Positions 8,613 through 16,362 of a stretch of DNA of 64,000 nt are shown one piece after another; position 1 is the first letter of the stretch; every line of letters starts with the position of its first letter. The notes beneath the pieces are model-generated. The model made no database searches. It saw only the letters and a list, made by a program, of their open reading frames with translations, and was not told the DNA's origin. Position numbers and translations under genes: made by a program. Source of the DNA: JABFWF01 sp035539135 (GTDB lineage: Bacteria > Pseudomonadota > Gammaproteobacteria > Xanthomonadales > Xanthomonadaceae); assembly GCA_035539135.1 (NCBI GenBank), contig DATLJD010000006.1:108047-172046 (forward strand), in the 5' to 3' direction.

Positions 8613-8628
8613 TTCACCCCCGCTTCAC
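8613..8628 (+). promoter_or_regulatory. cre-tag (CreB binding site) upstream of creD
   Basis: TTCACCCCCGCTTCAC is a perfect match to the CreB/BlrA direct repeat TTCAC-N6-TTCAC. It begins 2 bp after the creC stop and lies 67 bp before the creD ATG, so creD probably has its own CreB-dependent promoter inside the operon. The motif is read directly from the sequence; its function follows from work on E. coli CreBC and Aeromonas BlrAB. Confidence 0.82.
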
Positions 8629-8694
8629 CGTCGCCCCGTCGTGTGCTCACCGCCGGCGCCGAGGCTGGCGCCCGGTCCACACGGGAAGCGGGCG

Positions 8695-10038
8695 ATGAGA
8701 CTCGGATTGAAGCTGCTGATGGTGGTGGTGCTGACGCTGGCGATCCTGCTGCCGCTGGCGATGATCCGCGGCACGATTTCCGAGCGCCAGGCCTACCGGC
8801 AGCAGGCGGTGGCGGACATCGCGGCCAGCTACGCCGGCGCGCAGGCCTTCGCCGGGCCGGTGCTGGTGGTGCCCTACAGCGAACTGGTGGAGGCGGAGGA
8901 GCGCGACGCGCAGGGCGTGCCGCGCAAGGTCTGGCGGCGCGAGTCCAGGCAATGGGTGTTCTTCCCGCGGGCACTCGACGTGCGCGGCCACCTGCAGCCC
9001 GGGACGCGCCGGCGCGGCCTGCACGAGGTGCGCGTCTACGAACTGCGCGACGCGGTCGCCAGCGCGCGCTTCGACGTGCAGTTGCTGGCCGGCGAGCCGG
9101 GGCGCGAGCGCCGGATCGAGGCGCCGTGGCTGAGCTTCGCGATTGCCGACGTGCGCGGCCTGCTCGGCACGCCGCGGCTGACGGTGGCCGGCGTCGAGCG
9201 CGCGATCGTGCAGGGCGCGCGCGGCGGCGCCGGCATCCACGCGCGGCTGCCGGTGCCGGCGGCGGGAAGCCGGCTGCGCTTTGACACCAAGCTGGACTTC
9301 ACCCTCGGCGGCACCGAATCGCTGGCGCTGGTCCCGCTGGGCGACCGCAACGCCTTCGCGATCGATTCGCGCTGGCCGCATCCGCGCTTCGAGGGCGATT
9401 TCCTGCCGCGTACCCGCACGGTGGACGCGCAGGGTTTCAGCGCGCGGTGGGAGGTGTCCTCGCTGGCGACCCGCGCGCAGGCGCAGTTCCTGGAGGGACA
9501 GCGCTTCCCGCAGATGGAAGGCGGCGCGCGGTCGGCGGCCGGCGGCGGCATCGACGCGGTCGGGGTGTCGCTGGTGGAACCGGTCAACGTCTATGCGCAG
9601 GCCGATCGCGCCAGCAAGTACGGCCTGCTGTTCGTGCTCCTGACCTTCGTCGGTTTCTTCATGTTCGAGCTGATCAAGGCGCTGCCGATCCACCCCATCC
9701 AGTACGGCCTGGTCGGCCTCGCGCTGGCGATCTTCTTCCTGCTGCTGGTGAGCCTCAGCGAGCACATCGCCTTCGGCTGGGCCTACCTGGTCTCCAGCGT
9801 CGCCTGCATCGGCCTGCTCGGCTTCTACCTCGGCGCGGTGCTGCGCAGCAGCGCGCGCGGGCTCGGCTTCGCGGCGATGCTGGGGCTGCTGTACGCCGCA
9901 CTGTACGGGCTGCTGGTCTCGGAGGACAACGCGCTGGTGCTGGGCGCGGGGCTGCTGTTCGTGATCCTCGCGGCGATCATGGTGGTGACCCGGCGGGTGG
10001 ACTGGTACGCGCTGGGGCGCCGGCGCGCCGAGGGCTGA
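8695..10038 (+). CDS. creD: Cell envelope integrity protein CreD
   Basis: A 447-residue inner-membrane protein from ATG 8695. An N-terminal membrane anchor (residues 6-25) is followed by a large periplasmic domain (about 40-295) with the family motif GPVLVVPYSELVE. The C-terminal half has about five or six membrane segments (about 305-435) and includes LTFVGFFMFELIKALPIHPI, characteristic of CreD. CreD is an effector of the CreBC system, tied to envelope integrity and, in some gammaproteobacteria, to beta-lactam responses. It ends just before a hairpin shared with the convergent ppx gene. Confidence 0.92.
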   Translation: MRLGLKLLMVVVLTLAILLPLAMIRGTISERQAYRQQAVADIAASYAGAQAFAGPVLVVPYSELVEAEERDAQGVPRKVWRRESRQWVFFPRALDVRGHLQPGTRRRGLHEVRVYELRDAVASARFDVQLLAGEPGRERRIEAPWLSFAIADVRGLLGTPRLTVAGVERAIVQGARGGAGIHARLPVPAAGSRLRFDTKLDFTLGGTESLALVPLGDRNAFAIDSRWPHPRFEGDFLPRTRTVDAQGFSARWEVSSLATRAQAQFLEGQRFPQMEGGARSAAGGGIDAVGVSLVEPVNVYAQADRASKYGLLFVLLTFVGFFMFELIKALPIHPIQYGLVGLALAIFFLLLVSLSEHIAFGWAYLVSSVACIGLLGFYLGAVLRSSARGLGFAAMLGLLYAALYGLLVSEDNALVLGAGLLFVILAAIMVVTRRVDWYALGRRRAEG

Positions 10039-10066
10039 GGCTGCGCCGCGTGCCGCCACACGGACG

Positions 10067-10088
10067 CGGCGGGCTCAGCCCGCCGTTT
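10067..10088 (+). terminator. Candidate terminator between convergent creD and ppx
   Basis: An 8-bp GC-only stem (CGGCGGGC/GCCCGCCG) with a TCA loop is followed by TTT on the plus strand. The loop is the ppx stop codon read in reverse. The T-run is short, so termination strength is uncertain. Confidence 0.4.
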
Positions 10089-11631
10089 CCGTCAGTTGCA
10101 GGCGCAGGCCGAGGCCGGCCATCTCCTGCACCTCGTTCTCGAGGTCGCTGCGCAGCAGCGGGCGGGCCTCCAGCCAGCGGGCGGGCAGGGCGAGTTCGAG
10201 ACGGTCGCCGTGCGCGAACAGTTGCAGGTCCGGGAGCGCCTCCGGCTCGTGCGAGCGACCGAGCAATACCGCCAGGCGCAATAGCGCGGCATCGCGTCGC
10301 GCCGGCGCGAGCAGGCGTTCGGGCAGGGCGTCGAAGGCCGACTTCGGGACCTTGCGGCGATGGGTGCGCACCAGCGCGGCGAGGAACCGCTGCTCCTGCT
10401 GCGAGAAGCCGGCGATGTCGGAGTTGGCCAGCACGTAGGCGCCGTGCACCTGGTACTGGCTGTGGGCGATGGCGAGGCCGAGCTCGTGCAGGCGCGCGGC
10501 CCAGGCCAGGCGCAGGCGGTCGTCGGCGTCGAGCTGCCAGTCGCGGGCGACCCGCTCGAACAGCTGCAACGCGGTCGCCTCCACCCGCGCGGCCTGGACG
10601 GCGTCGATCCCGTAGCGCTGCATCAGCGCGGCGACCGAAGCGTCGCGCGGGTCGGCCTCGCTGCCGCGGCCGAGCATGTCGTACAGCACGCCTTCGCGCA
10701 GCGCAGCGCGGCTCACCGCCATGCGGGTGAGGCCGAGCGCGGAGAACGCCGCTTCCAGCACCAGCAGGCCGCCGGCGATGATCGGCCGGCGGTCCTCCGA
10801 CAGCGAGGGCAGGTCGATCGCGTCGATGCGCTTCGCCCGCAGCAGGCGCTCGCGCACCTGCGGCAGCGCCTCGGCCGTGAGCGCGCCCTTGGTCAGCTTG
10901 AGCGCGGCGCAGATCTCGCCGATCGCCTTGTTGGTGCCCGACGCGCCGAGCGCCTCGTCCCAGCCGAGGCCGCGGTAGACGCCGGCGAACTGCTGGAACT
11001 CGGCCGCCACCTCGACCAGCGCCTGCTCCCAGCGCGCCTTGGTCAGCCGGCCGTCGGGGAAGAAGCGCCGGGTGCTGACCACGCAGCCGGCCTGCAGGCT
11101 CTCGCGCTCCAGCGCGTCGAAGCCGGTGCCGATGATGCATTCGGTCGAGCCGCCGCCGATGTCCAGCACCAGCCGCAGCTGGCCCGGCTTCGGCGGCTGC
11201 GCGTGGGCCACGCCAAGGTAGATCAGGCGCGCCTCCTCGCGGCCGGAGACGATCTCGATGGCGTGGCCGAGCGCGGTCTCCGCCGGCATCAGGAACGCCA
11301 GCGGCGCCGACAGCTGGCGCACGGTATTGGTGGCGATCGCGCGCACCCGCTGCGGCGGGATGTCGCGCAGGCGCTGGCCGAAGCGGGCGAGGCAGGCGAG
11401 CGCGCGGTCGCGTGCTTCCGCCGACAGGCCGCCGCGCGCGTCCAGGCCGTCGGCCAGGCGCACGGTCTCGCGCAGGCGGTCGACGATGCGCAGCTGGCCG
11501 AGCACGTAGCGCGCGACCACCATGTGGAAGCTGTTGGAGCCGATGTCGACCGCGGCCAGCAGGTCGCCGTCCTGCAGCGGCAGCCGCTGCGAGCGCGCGT
11601 GCAGGTGGGTGTGGGTCGTGGCCTCGTTCAC
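10075..11631 (-). CDS. ppx: Exopolyphosphatase, Ppx/GppA family
   Basis: A 518-residue protein that starts with GTG 11631, overlapping the ppk1 stop as GTGA. The N-terminal ASKHA ATPase-like fold shows DIGSNSFHMVVARY and LDIGGGSTECIIGTG, the two phosphate-binding loops of the family. A C-terminal HD-like region follows (about 310-518). Ppx releases phosphate from polyphosphate chains, opposing the adjacent Ppk1; the family also includes GppA, which hydrolyses pppGpp. Length (E. coli Ppx has 513 residues) and coupling to ppk1 favour Ppx. A longer open frame upstream, to 13317, is a shadow of ppk1. Confidence 0.92.
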   Translation of the reverse strand: MNEATTHTHLHARSQRLPLQDGDLLAAVDIGSNSFHMVVARYVLGQLRIVDRLRETVRLADGLDARGGLSAEARDRALACLARFGQRLRDIPPQRVRAIATNTVRQLSAPLAFLMPAETALGHAIEIVSGREEARLIYLGVAHAQPPKPGQLRLVLDIGGGSTECIIGTGFDALERESLQAGCVVSTRRFFPDGRLTKARWEQALVEVAAEFQQFAGVYRGLGWDEALGASGTNKAIGEICAALKLTKGALTAEALPQVRERLLRAKRIDAIDLPSLSEDRRPIIAGGLLVLEAAFSALGLTRMAVSRAALREGVLYDMLGRGSEADPRDASVAALMQRYGIDAVQAARVEATALQLFERVARDWQLDADDRLRLAWAARLHELGLAIAHSQYQVHGAYVLANSDIAGFSQQEQRFLAALVRTHRRKVPKSAFDALPERLLAPARRDAALLRLAVLLGRSHEPEALPDLQLFAHGDRLELALPARWLEARPLLRSDLENEVQEMAGLGLRLQLTETAG

Positions 11632-13751
11632 GCGCGCGCGCTTCCGTCCAGGCGCGCGAGCAGCGACTGCTGCGCCGAATGCGGCGCCTGTCCCGGCGCC
11701 GGCGCGATCCGGAAGTAGCGGCCGTCCGCCTGCAGTTCCCAGGCGTTGGTGTTGTCGGCCAGGTAGTTGTCCAGCGCCTCGGCCTTGACCCGCGATGCCA
11801 ACGCCGGGTCGAGGATCGGGAAGCCGACCTCGATCCGGCGCAGCAGGTTGCGCTCCAGCCAGTCGGCGCTGGCGCAGTACAGCTCCGGATCGCCGTCGTT
11901 GCCGAACCAGTACACCCGCCCGTGCTCGAGGAAGCGGCCGAGCACCGAGCGCACCCGGATGTTGTCGGATACGCCGGCCACGCCCGGGCGCAGGGTGCAG
12001 GCGCCGCGCACGACGAGATCGATCTCCACGCCCGCCTGCGACGCGGCATACAGCGCGCGGATCACGCCCGGCTCGTTGAGCGCGTTCATGCGCGCGACGA
12101 TGCGTCCCGCGCGGCCGGCGCGCGCGTGCTCGGCTTCGCGCCCGATCTTTTCCAGCAGCGCCGCGTGCAGGGTGAACGGCGACTGCAGCAGGCAGTCCAG
12201 CTCGATCGCAGGCGCCAGCCCGGACAGCTGCTGGAACACCTGGTGCACGTCGCCGCCGATCCCCGGATGCGCGGTGATCAGGCCGATGTCGGTGTACAGG
12301 CGGGCGGTGCCGGCGTGGTAGTTGCCGGTGGACAGGTGCACGTAGCGGCGCAGGCGCGCGCCCTCGCGGCGCACGATCAGCAGCATCTTGGCGTGGGTCT
12401 TGTAGCCGACCACGCCGTACACGACCTGCACGCCGGCCTGCTGCAGGCGGTCGGCGAAACCGAGGTTGGCTTCCTCGTCGAAGCGCGCGCGCAGCTCGAC
12501 CACCACCGTCACGTCCTTGCCGTTGCGCGCCGCCTGCACCAGCGCGTCCACGATCTGCGAATCGCGGCCGGTGCGGTACAGGGTCTGCTTGATCGCCAGC
12601 ACGTTGGGGTCGGTCGCGGCCTGGCGCACCAGCTCGACCACCGGACCGAAGCCATCGAACGGATGGTGCAGCAGCACGTCGCCGGCGCCGACCCGGTCGA
12701 ACATCGACTCGCTGCCCTTGAGCACGCGCGGCTGGAACGGCGGGAACTTCAACTCCGGCCGCTGCACCATGTCGTAGACCTGGATCGCGCGGTTGAGGTT
12801 GACCGGGCCGTCGATGCGGTAGACCGCGGCCTCCGGCAACTCGAAGTTCTCCAGCAGGGTGCGCACGATCGGATCCGGGCAGTCCTGCGCGATCTCCAGC
12901 CGCATCGCGCGCAGGTAGCCGCGCCCGACCAGCTCGTCGCGCAGGGCGAGGGCGAGGTTCTGCACCTCCTCCTCGTCCACGATCAGTTCCGAGTTGCGCG
13001 TCACGCGGAACTGGTAGGCGCCGCACACCTTCATCCCGGGGAACAGTTCGGCGACGAACGCCGACAGCACCGCCGACAGGAACACGAAGTCGTGCTCGCC
13101 GCCCGACACCTCCTCCGGCAGCTGGATGATCCGCGGCAGCGAGCGCGGCGCGCGCACCAGGGCGAGGTGGCCGGCGCGGCCGAACGCGTCGCGCCCCTCC
13201 AGCACCACCACGATGTTGAGCGACTTGTTGAGGATCTTCGGGAACGGGTGCGCGGGGTCCAGGCCCAGCGGCGACAGCACCGGCTGGATCTCCTCGCAGA
13301 AGTAGTCGCGCAGCCACGCCTGCTGGGCGTCGTTCCAGCGCTCGCGCGGGAGTATCCGCACCCCGGCCTCGTTCAGCGCCGGACGCAGCACCTCGTTCCA
13401 GCAGCGGTATTGGGCGTCGACCAGTTCCGCGGCGCGCTCATGGATGCGCTTGAGCACGGTCGCCGGCGGCAGGCCGTCCGCGGCGACCGGCAGGTCGAAC
13501 TCCAGCGCGTGGCGCACGGTCGCCGCGCGGATCTCGAAGAACTCGTCGAGGTTGGTGCAGGAGATGCACAGGAAACGCAGCCGCTCCAGCAGCGGCACCG
13601 ACGCGTCCTGCGCCTGCGCCAGCACGCGGAAGTTGAAGTCGAGCTGGGAGAGTTCGCGGTTGAAGTACAGCGACGGGTCGCGCAGCGGATCGTCGGCCGC
13701 TTCCCGTGCGGCGGCTGCGCCGGCGGCCGGTTGTGGTTCGCGCGCCTTCAT
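11628..13751 (-). CDS. ppk1: Polyphosphate kinase 1
   Basis: A 707-residue enzyme from ATG 13751. It opens SLYFNRELSQLDFNFRVL, the N-domain signature. The catalytic part carries the autophosphorylated His region GYKTHAKMLLIVRR and the second His motif YVHLSTGNYH. The C-terminal PLD-like domain includes FGNDGDPELYCASADW. Ppk1 polymerises the gamma-phosphate of ATP into polyphosphate at the membrane. It overlaps phoR by ATGA and ppx by GTGA, so phoR-ppk1-ppx is one translationally coupled unit. This links polyphosphate turnover to the Pho sensor. Confidence 0.96.
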   Translation of the reverse strand: MKAREPQPAAGAAAAREAADDPLRDPSLYFNRELSQLDFNFRVLAQAQDASVPLLERLRFLCISCTNLDEFFEIRAATVRHALEFDLPVAADGLPPATVLKRIHERAAELVDAQYRCWNEVLRPALNEAGVRILPRERWNDAQQAWLRDYFCEEIQPVLSPLGLDPAHPFPKILNKSLNIVVVLEGRDAFGRAGHLALVRAPRSLPRIIQLPEEVSGGEHDFVFLSAVLSAFVAELFPGMKVCGAYQFRVTRNSELIVDEEEVQNLALALRDELVGRGYLRAMRLEIAQDCPDPIVRTLLENFELPEAAVYRIDGPVNLNRAIQVYDMVQRPELKFPPFQPRVLKGSESMFDRVGAGDVLLHHPFDGFGPVVELVRQAATDPNVLAIKQTLYRTGRDSQIVDALVQAARNGKDVTVVVELRARFDEEANLGFADRLQQAGVQVVYGVVGYKTHAKMLLIVRREGARLRRYVHLSTGNYHAGTARLYTDIGLITAHPGIGGDVHQVFQQLSGLAPAIELDCLLQSPFTLHAALLEKIGREAEHARAGRAGRIVARMNALNEPGVIRALYAASQAGVEIDLVVRGACTLRPGVAGVSDNIRVRSVLGRFLEHGRVYWFGNDGDPELYCASADWLERNLLRRIEVGFPILDPALASRVKAEALDNYLADNTNAWELQADGRYFRIAPAPGQAPHSAQQSLLARLDGSARA

Positions 13752-15064
13752 GCGGGGTTCCTCGCGGCCTCGCGCGGCAGCACGCGTTCGGCGCCGAAAT
13801 GGCAGGAGAAGGTGCTGCCGCGCCCCACCTCGCTGGCGATGCCCAGGCGCGCCTGGTGCAGGCCGAGCACGTGCTTGACGATGGCGAGGCCGAGGCCGGT
13901 GCCGCCGCTCTCGCGCGAGCGGCTGGTGGAGACGCGGTAGAAGCGTTCGGTCAGCCGCGGCAGGTGCGCGGCCGGGATGCCGGCGCCGCTGTCCTCCACG
14001 CTCAGCACCGCGCCGCTGCCCTCGCGCGCGAAGCGCACGCGGACGCGGCCGCCGGCGGGCGTGTAGCGCACCGCGTTGCTGACCAGGTTGGAGAAGGCGC
14101 TGTGCAGCTCGCGCGGCGAGCCGAGCAGGTCCAGCCGCGCGTCGTCGGTGACGTCGATGGTGTGCCGCTGCTGGCTCAGCGCTTCCGCCTCGCGCCGCAA
14201 CGCGTCCAGCATCGGCGCCATCGCCACGCGCTCGTCGCCCAGGGTGTCCTGCGCCTCCAGCCGCGACAGGGTCAGCAGGTCCTCGACCAGCCCGGTCATG
14301 CGCTGCGACTGCCGGCGCATTTCCGCCAGCGCCGGTTCCCAGTCGGGATGGCCGGCGGGATCCAGCATCTCGAGGTAGCCGTGGATCACGGTCAGCGGCG
14401 TGCGCAGTTCGTGCGAGACGTTGGCGACGAAGTCGCGGCGCATCTGCTCCAGCCGCACGACCTTGGTCACGTCGCGCGCGACCAGCAGCCACAGCTCGTC
14501 GGAATAGGGGATCAGGCGCAGGTTGAGGCGCATTTCCGGATCCACCGGCGAGGGCACGTCGAACAGCGGTTCGGCGTTGCGTCCGCCGGCCAGCCAGTGC
14601 GCGAGCGGCAGCGGCTGCAGGCGTTCGACCAGCGGCGCGTCGACGTCGTCGGGGTGGTGCAGGCCGAGCAGGCGGGTCGCGGCCTCGTTCGACCAGAGGA
14701 TGCGCTGGTGGTCGCGCGCGACCACCACCACCGCGTCGGGCAGGGCGTCGGCGGCGGCGCGGTAGGCGCGCAGCATGTCGAGCAGGCGGCGCTGGCGCAC
14801 GCGCGTCTCGCGCTGGTCGCGGGCGAGCAGGCGGTCGAGCCGGCCCCAGGCGCCGCGGCCGGGCGCGCCGATCGCCTGGCGCGCCTCGATCCGTACCAGC
14901 ACCTGTCGCAAGCGCCACAGCTGCCAGCCGAGCAGGCCGAGCGCGGCCAGCGCGAACGCGATCCTCGGCCAGCCGGCCAGCCAGCCGAGCGCGACCGCCG
15001 CCGCCAGCAGCAGCGCCATGCGGGCCAGGGTCGGCAGCCAGATCTTGTCGTGAGCGGAGGGCAT
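13748..15064 (-). CDS. phoR: Phosphate regulon sensor histidine kinase PhoR
   Basis: A 438-residue kinase from ATG 15064. It has two close N-terminal membrane helices (about 14-48) with almost no periplasmic loop, as in PhoR. A PAS domain follows (about 100-200, PDAVVVVARDHQRILWSNEAA), then His218 in FVANVSHELRTPLT and the ATPase domain (NLVSNAVRYTP, DSGAGIP, GTGLGLAIVKHVL). It phosphorylates PhoB when phosphate is low. Unusually, it is separated from phoB by 517 bp of repeat-rich DNA instead of forming a tight phoBR pair. Its stop overlaps the ppk1 start. Confidence 0.93.
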   Translation of the reverse strand: MPSAHDKIWLPTLARMALLLAAAVALGWLAGWPRIAFALAALGLLGWQLWRLRQVLVRIEARQAIGAPGRGAWGRLDRLLARDQRETRVRQRRLLDMLRAYRAAADALPDAVVVVARDHQRILWSNEAATRLLGLHHPDDVDAPLVERLQPLPLAHWLAGGRNAEPLFDVPSPVDPEMRLNLRLIPYSDELWLLVARDVTKVVRLEQMRRDFVANVSHELRTPLTVIHGYLEMLDPAGHPDWEPALAEMRRQSQRMTGLVEDLLTLSRLEAQDTLGDERVAMAPMLDALRREAEALSQQRHTIDVTDDARLDLLGSPRELHSAFSNLVSNAVRYTPAGGRVRVRFAREGSGAVLSVEDSGAGIPAAHLPRLTERFYRVSTSRSRESGGTGLGLAIVKHVLGLHQARLGIASEVGRGSTFSCHFGAERVLPREAARNPA

Positions 15065-15198
15065 GTGGCCAGTCTAGGCAATCGCGGGCGGAAAGGCCGG
15101 CGTTCCTGAACGGGCGGTTGGCGAACGGGAAGCCGGGAGAGGGATTCGGTAGCCGGTAGCCGTAAGCGGAGACGGGAGACGGCGAGGCGAGCGTCCTG

Positions 15199-15496
15199 GG
15201 CCCGCGCCCGGGAGGCCGGGGGTGTTGCTTTTCCCTTAGAAGGGCATCCTGCCCTTATGCGGGCGCGCGCCATCCATGGCGCGCTTGACGCAACACCCCC
15301 GTCCTCCCGGGCGCTCGGATAGGTCTCGGGCGCTTGCAGCAGGGCCGTGGAGCAAAGCTCCACGGGCCAGATCGCGGAAGCGCTGGGGCGCGGCGGGTGG
15401 GAGAGGTGGGCAGGACCGTATGCGCCATGGATGGCGCATCCGAGCCTCCATGGACGGATTCACGGCGTGTCCTGCCCGCCTCTCCCGCCCGGCGCG
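15199..15496 (+). repeat. Composite nested-hairpin repeat, copy A (between phoB and phoR)
   Basis: A ~298-bp element nearly identical (about a dozen differences) to copy B at 58157-58456. Module 1 is bounded by 23-bp inverted arms at 15206-15228 and 15290-15312 (one mismatch). It holds inner hairpins AGGGCA-TCC-TGCCCT and GCGCGCCAT-CC-ATGGCGCGC. A hinge hairpin GTGGAGC-AAA-GCTCCAC follows. Module 2 is bounded by 23-bp arms at 15394-15416 and 15469-15491 (two mismatches) and holds ATGCGCCAT-GG-ATGGCGCAT. No transposase gene is present. Short open frames inside it exist on both strands and are by-products of the repeat. The bases at 15065-15198 before it hold nothing recognisable. Confidence 0.88.
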
Positions 15497-15527
15497 CTCG
15501 CGACACGCTCGCTTTTCGACCAAGGGC

Positions 15528-15549
15528 AGCGGAGCAGCTCCGCTCTACG
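15528..15549 (-). repeat. GTAG-headed REP-like palindrome
   Basis: AGCGGAGC-A-GCTCCGCT followed by CTACG. Read on the minus strand, it is a short stem-loop headed by CGTAG. This resembles the GTAG-type REP (SMAG) palindromes described in Stenotrophomonas. The same unit occurs twice, as an inverted pair, inside copy C of the composite repeat (63813-63882). It lies 33 bp after the phoB stop. Confidence 0.7.
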
Positions 15550-15581
15550 AGAGGCCGCAGGGCGCGTGCGCGCCCGGCGGC

Positions 15582-16283
15582 CTAGCCCGCCGCCGAGAAC
15601 CGGTAGCCCGCGCCGCGCACGGTCTGCACCATGCCTTCAACGCCCGCGGGTTCCAGCGCCTTGCGCAGACGGCGGATGTGCACGTCGACGGTGCGCTCCT
15701 CGACGTAGACGCTCCCACCCCAGACGTGGTCGAGCAGCTGCGCCCGCGTGTACACGCGTTCGGCGTGGGTCATGAAGAAATGCAGCAGGCGGTATTCGGT
15801 CGGCCCAAGCGTGAGTGGCTGCTCGCCGTCCTCCATCTCGGCGTATACGCGGTGCGCGGCGCCGTCGATGCGCAGGCGGCCGACCCGCACGCTGCCGTCG
15901 GCGTCGTCCTCGCGCGCGCGGCGCAGCACCGCGCGGATCCGCGCCAGCAGCTCGCGCGCCGAGAACGGCTTGACCACGTAGTCGTCGACCCCGGCCTCGA
16001 GCCCGCCGACGCGGTCGTCCTCCTCGCCGCGCGCGGTCAGCATGATGATCGGCACCTCGCGGGTGAGCGCGTCGCGGCGCCAGCGCCGGGCAAGCTCCAG
16101 CCCGCTGCTGCCGGGCAGCATCCAGTCCAGCAGGATCAGGTCGGGCACGCGTTCGGCGATCGCTTCCTGCGCCTCGCGGCCGTCGCCCGCGTGCACGGTC
16201 TCGTAGTCGTCCCGGCGCAGGGCGAAGGCGACCATGTCGCGGATCGCGGGTTCGTCGTCGACGATCAGGATGCGTTTCTGCAT
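15582..16283 (-). CDS. phoB: Phosphate regulon response regulator PhoB
   Basis: A 233-residue OmpR-family regulator from ATG 16283. The receiver domain has the acidic pair in IVDDEP (residues 9-10), phosphoacceptor Asp53 (LLDWMLPGSSG) and Lys105 (VVKPFSARELLARI). The DNA-binding domain ends with VDVHIRRLRKAL and TVRGAGYRF, matching PhoB. It activates the Pho regulon under phosphate starvation. It lies upstream of phoR on the same strand, but 517 bp of repeats intervene. A degenerate Pho-box-like sequence lies 36-53 bp before the start. Confidence 0.93.
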   Translation of the reverse strand: MQKRILIVDDEPAIRDMVAFALRRDDYETVHAGDGREAQEAIAERVPDLILLDWMLPGSSGLELARRWRRDALTREVPIIMLTARGEEDDRVGGLEAGVDDYVVKPFSARELLARIRAVLRRAREDDADGSVRVGRLRIDGAAHRVYAEMEDGEQPLTLGPTEYRLLHFFMTHAERVYTRAQLLDHVWGGSVYVEERTVDVHIRRLRKALEPAGVEGMVQTVRGAGYRFSAAG

Positions 16284-16318
16284 GGCTGGCGGTGTGCCTC
16301 AGGCAACGAATCCATTGG

Positions 16319-16336
16319 ACGACGGATTTGTGACCG
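16319..16336 (-). promoter_or_regulatory. Possible Pho box before phoB
   Basis: On the minus strand the sequence CGGTCAC-AAAT-CCGTCGT has the layout of a Pho box (CTGTCAT-N4-CTGTCAT), with five of seven bases matching in each half. It lies just upstream of phoB, where autoregulation is common. The match is imperfect and may be chance. Confidence 0.3.
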
Positions 16337-16362
16337 GGCGATGACGCTTGGCGCGGCAAGGT

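Noticed and set aside
6451..10038. A 1195-codon open frame across the cre region
   Set aside because: Only its last part is creD; the earlier part is an out-of-frame shadow of creB and creC, a by-product of very high GC.
15334..15585. Open frames in repeat copy A, and alike ones at 58293-58592 and 63529-63963, with similar peptides (for example AMDGASEPPW)
   Set aside because: Similarity follows from the repeat DNA. Frames are open on both strands, lack ribosome binding sites and run across hairpins, so they are not credible genes.
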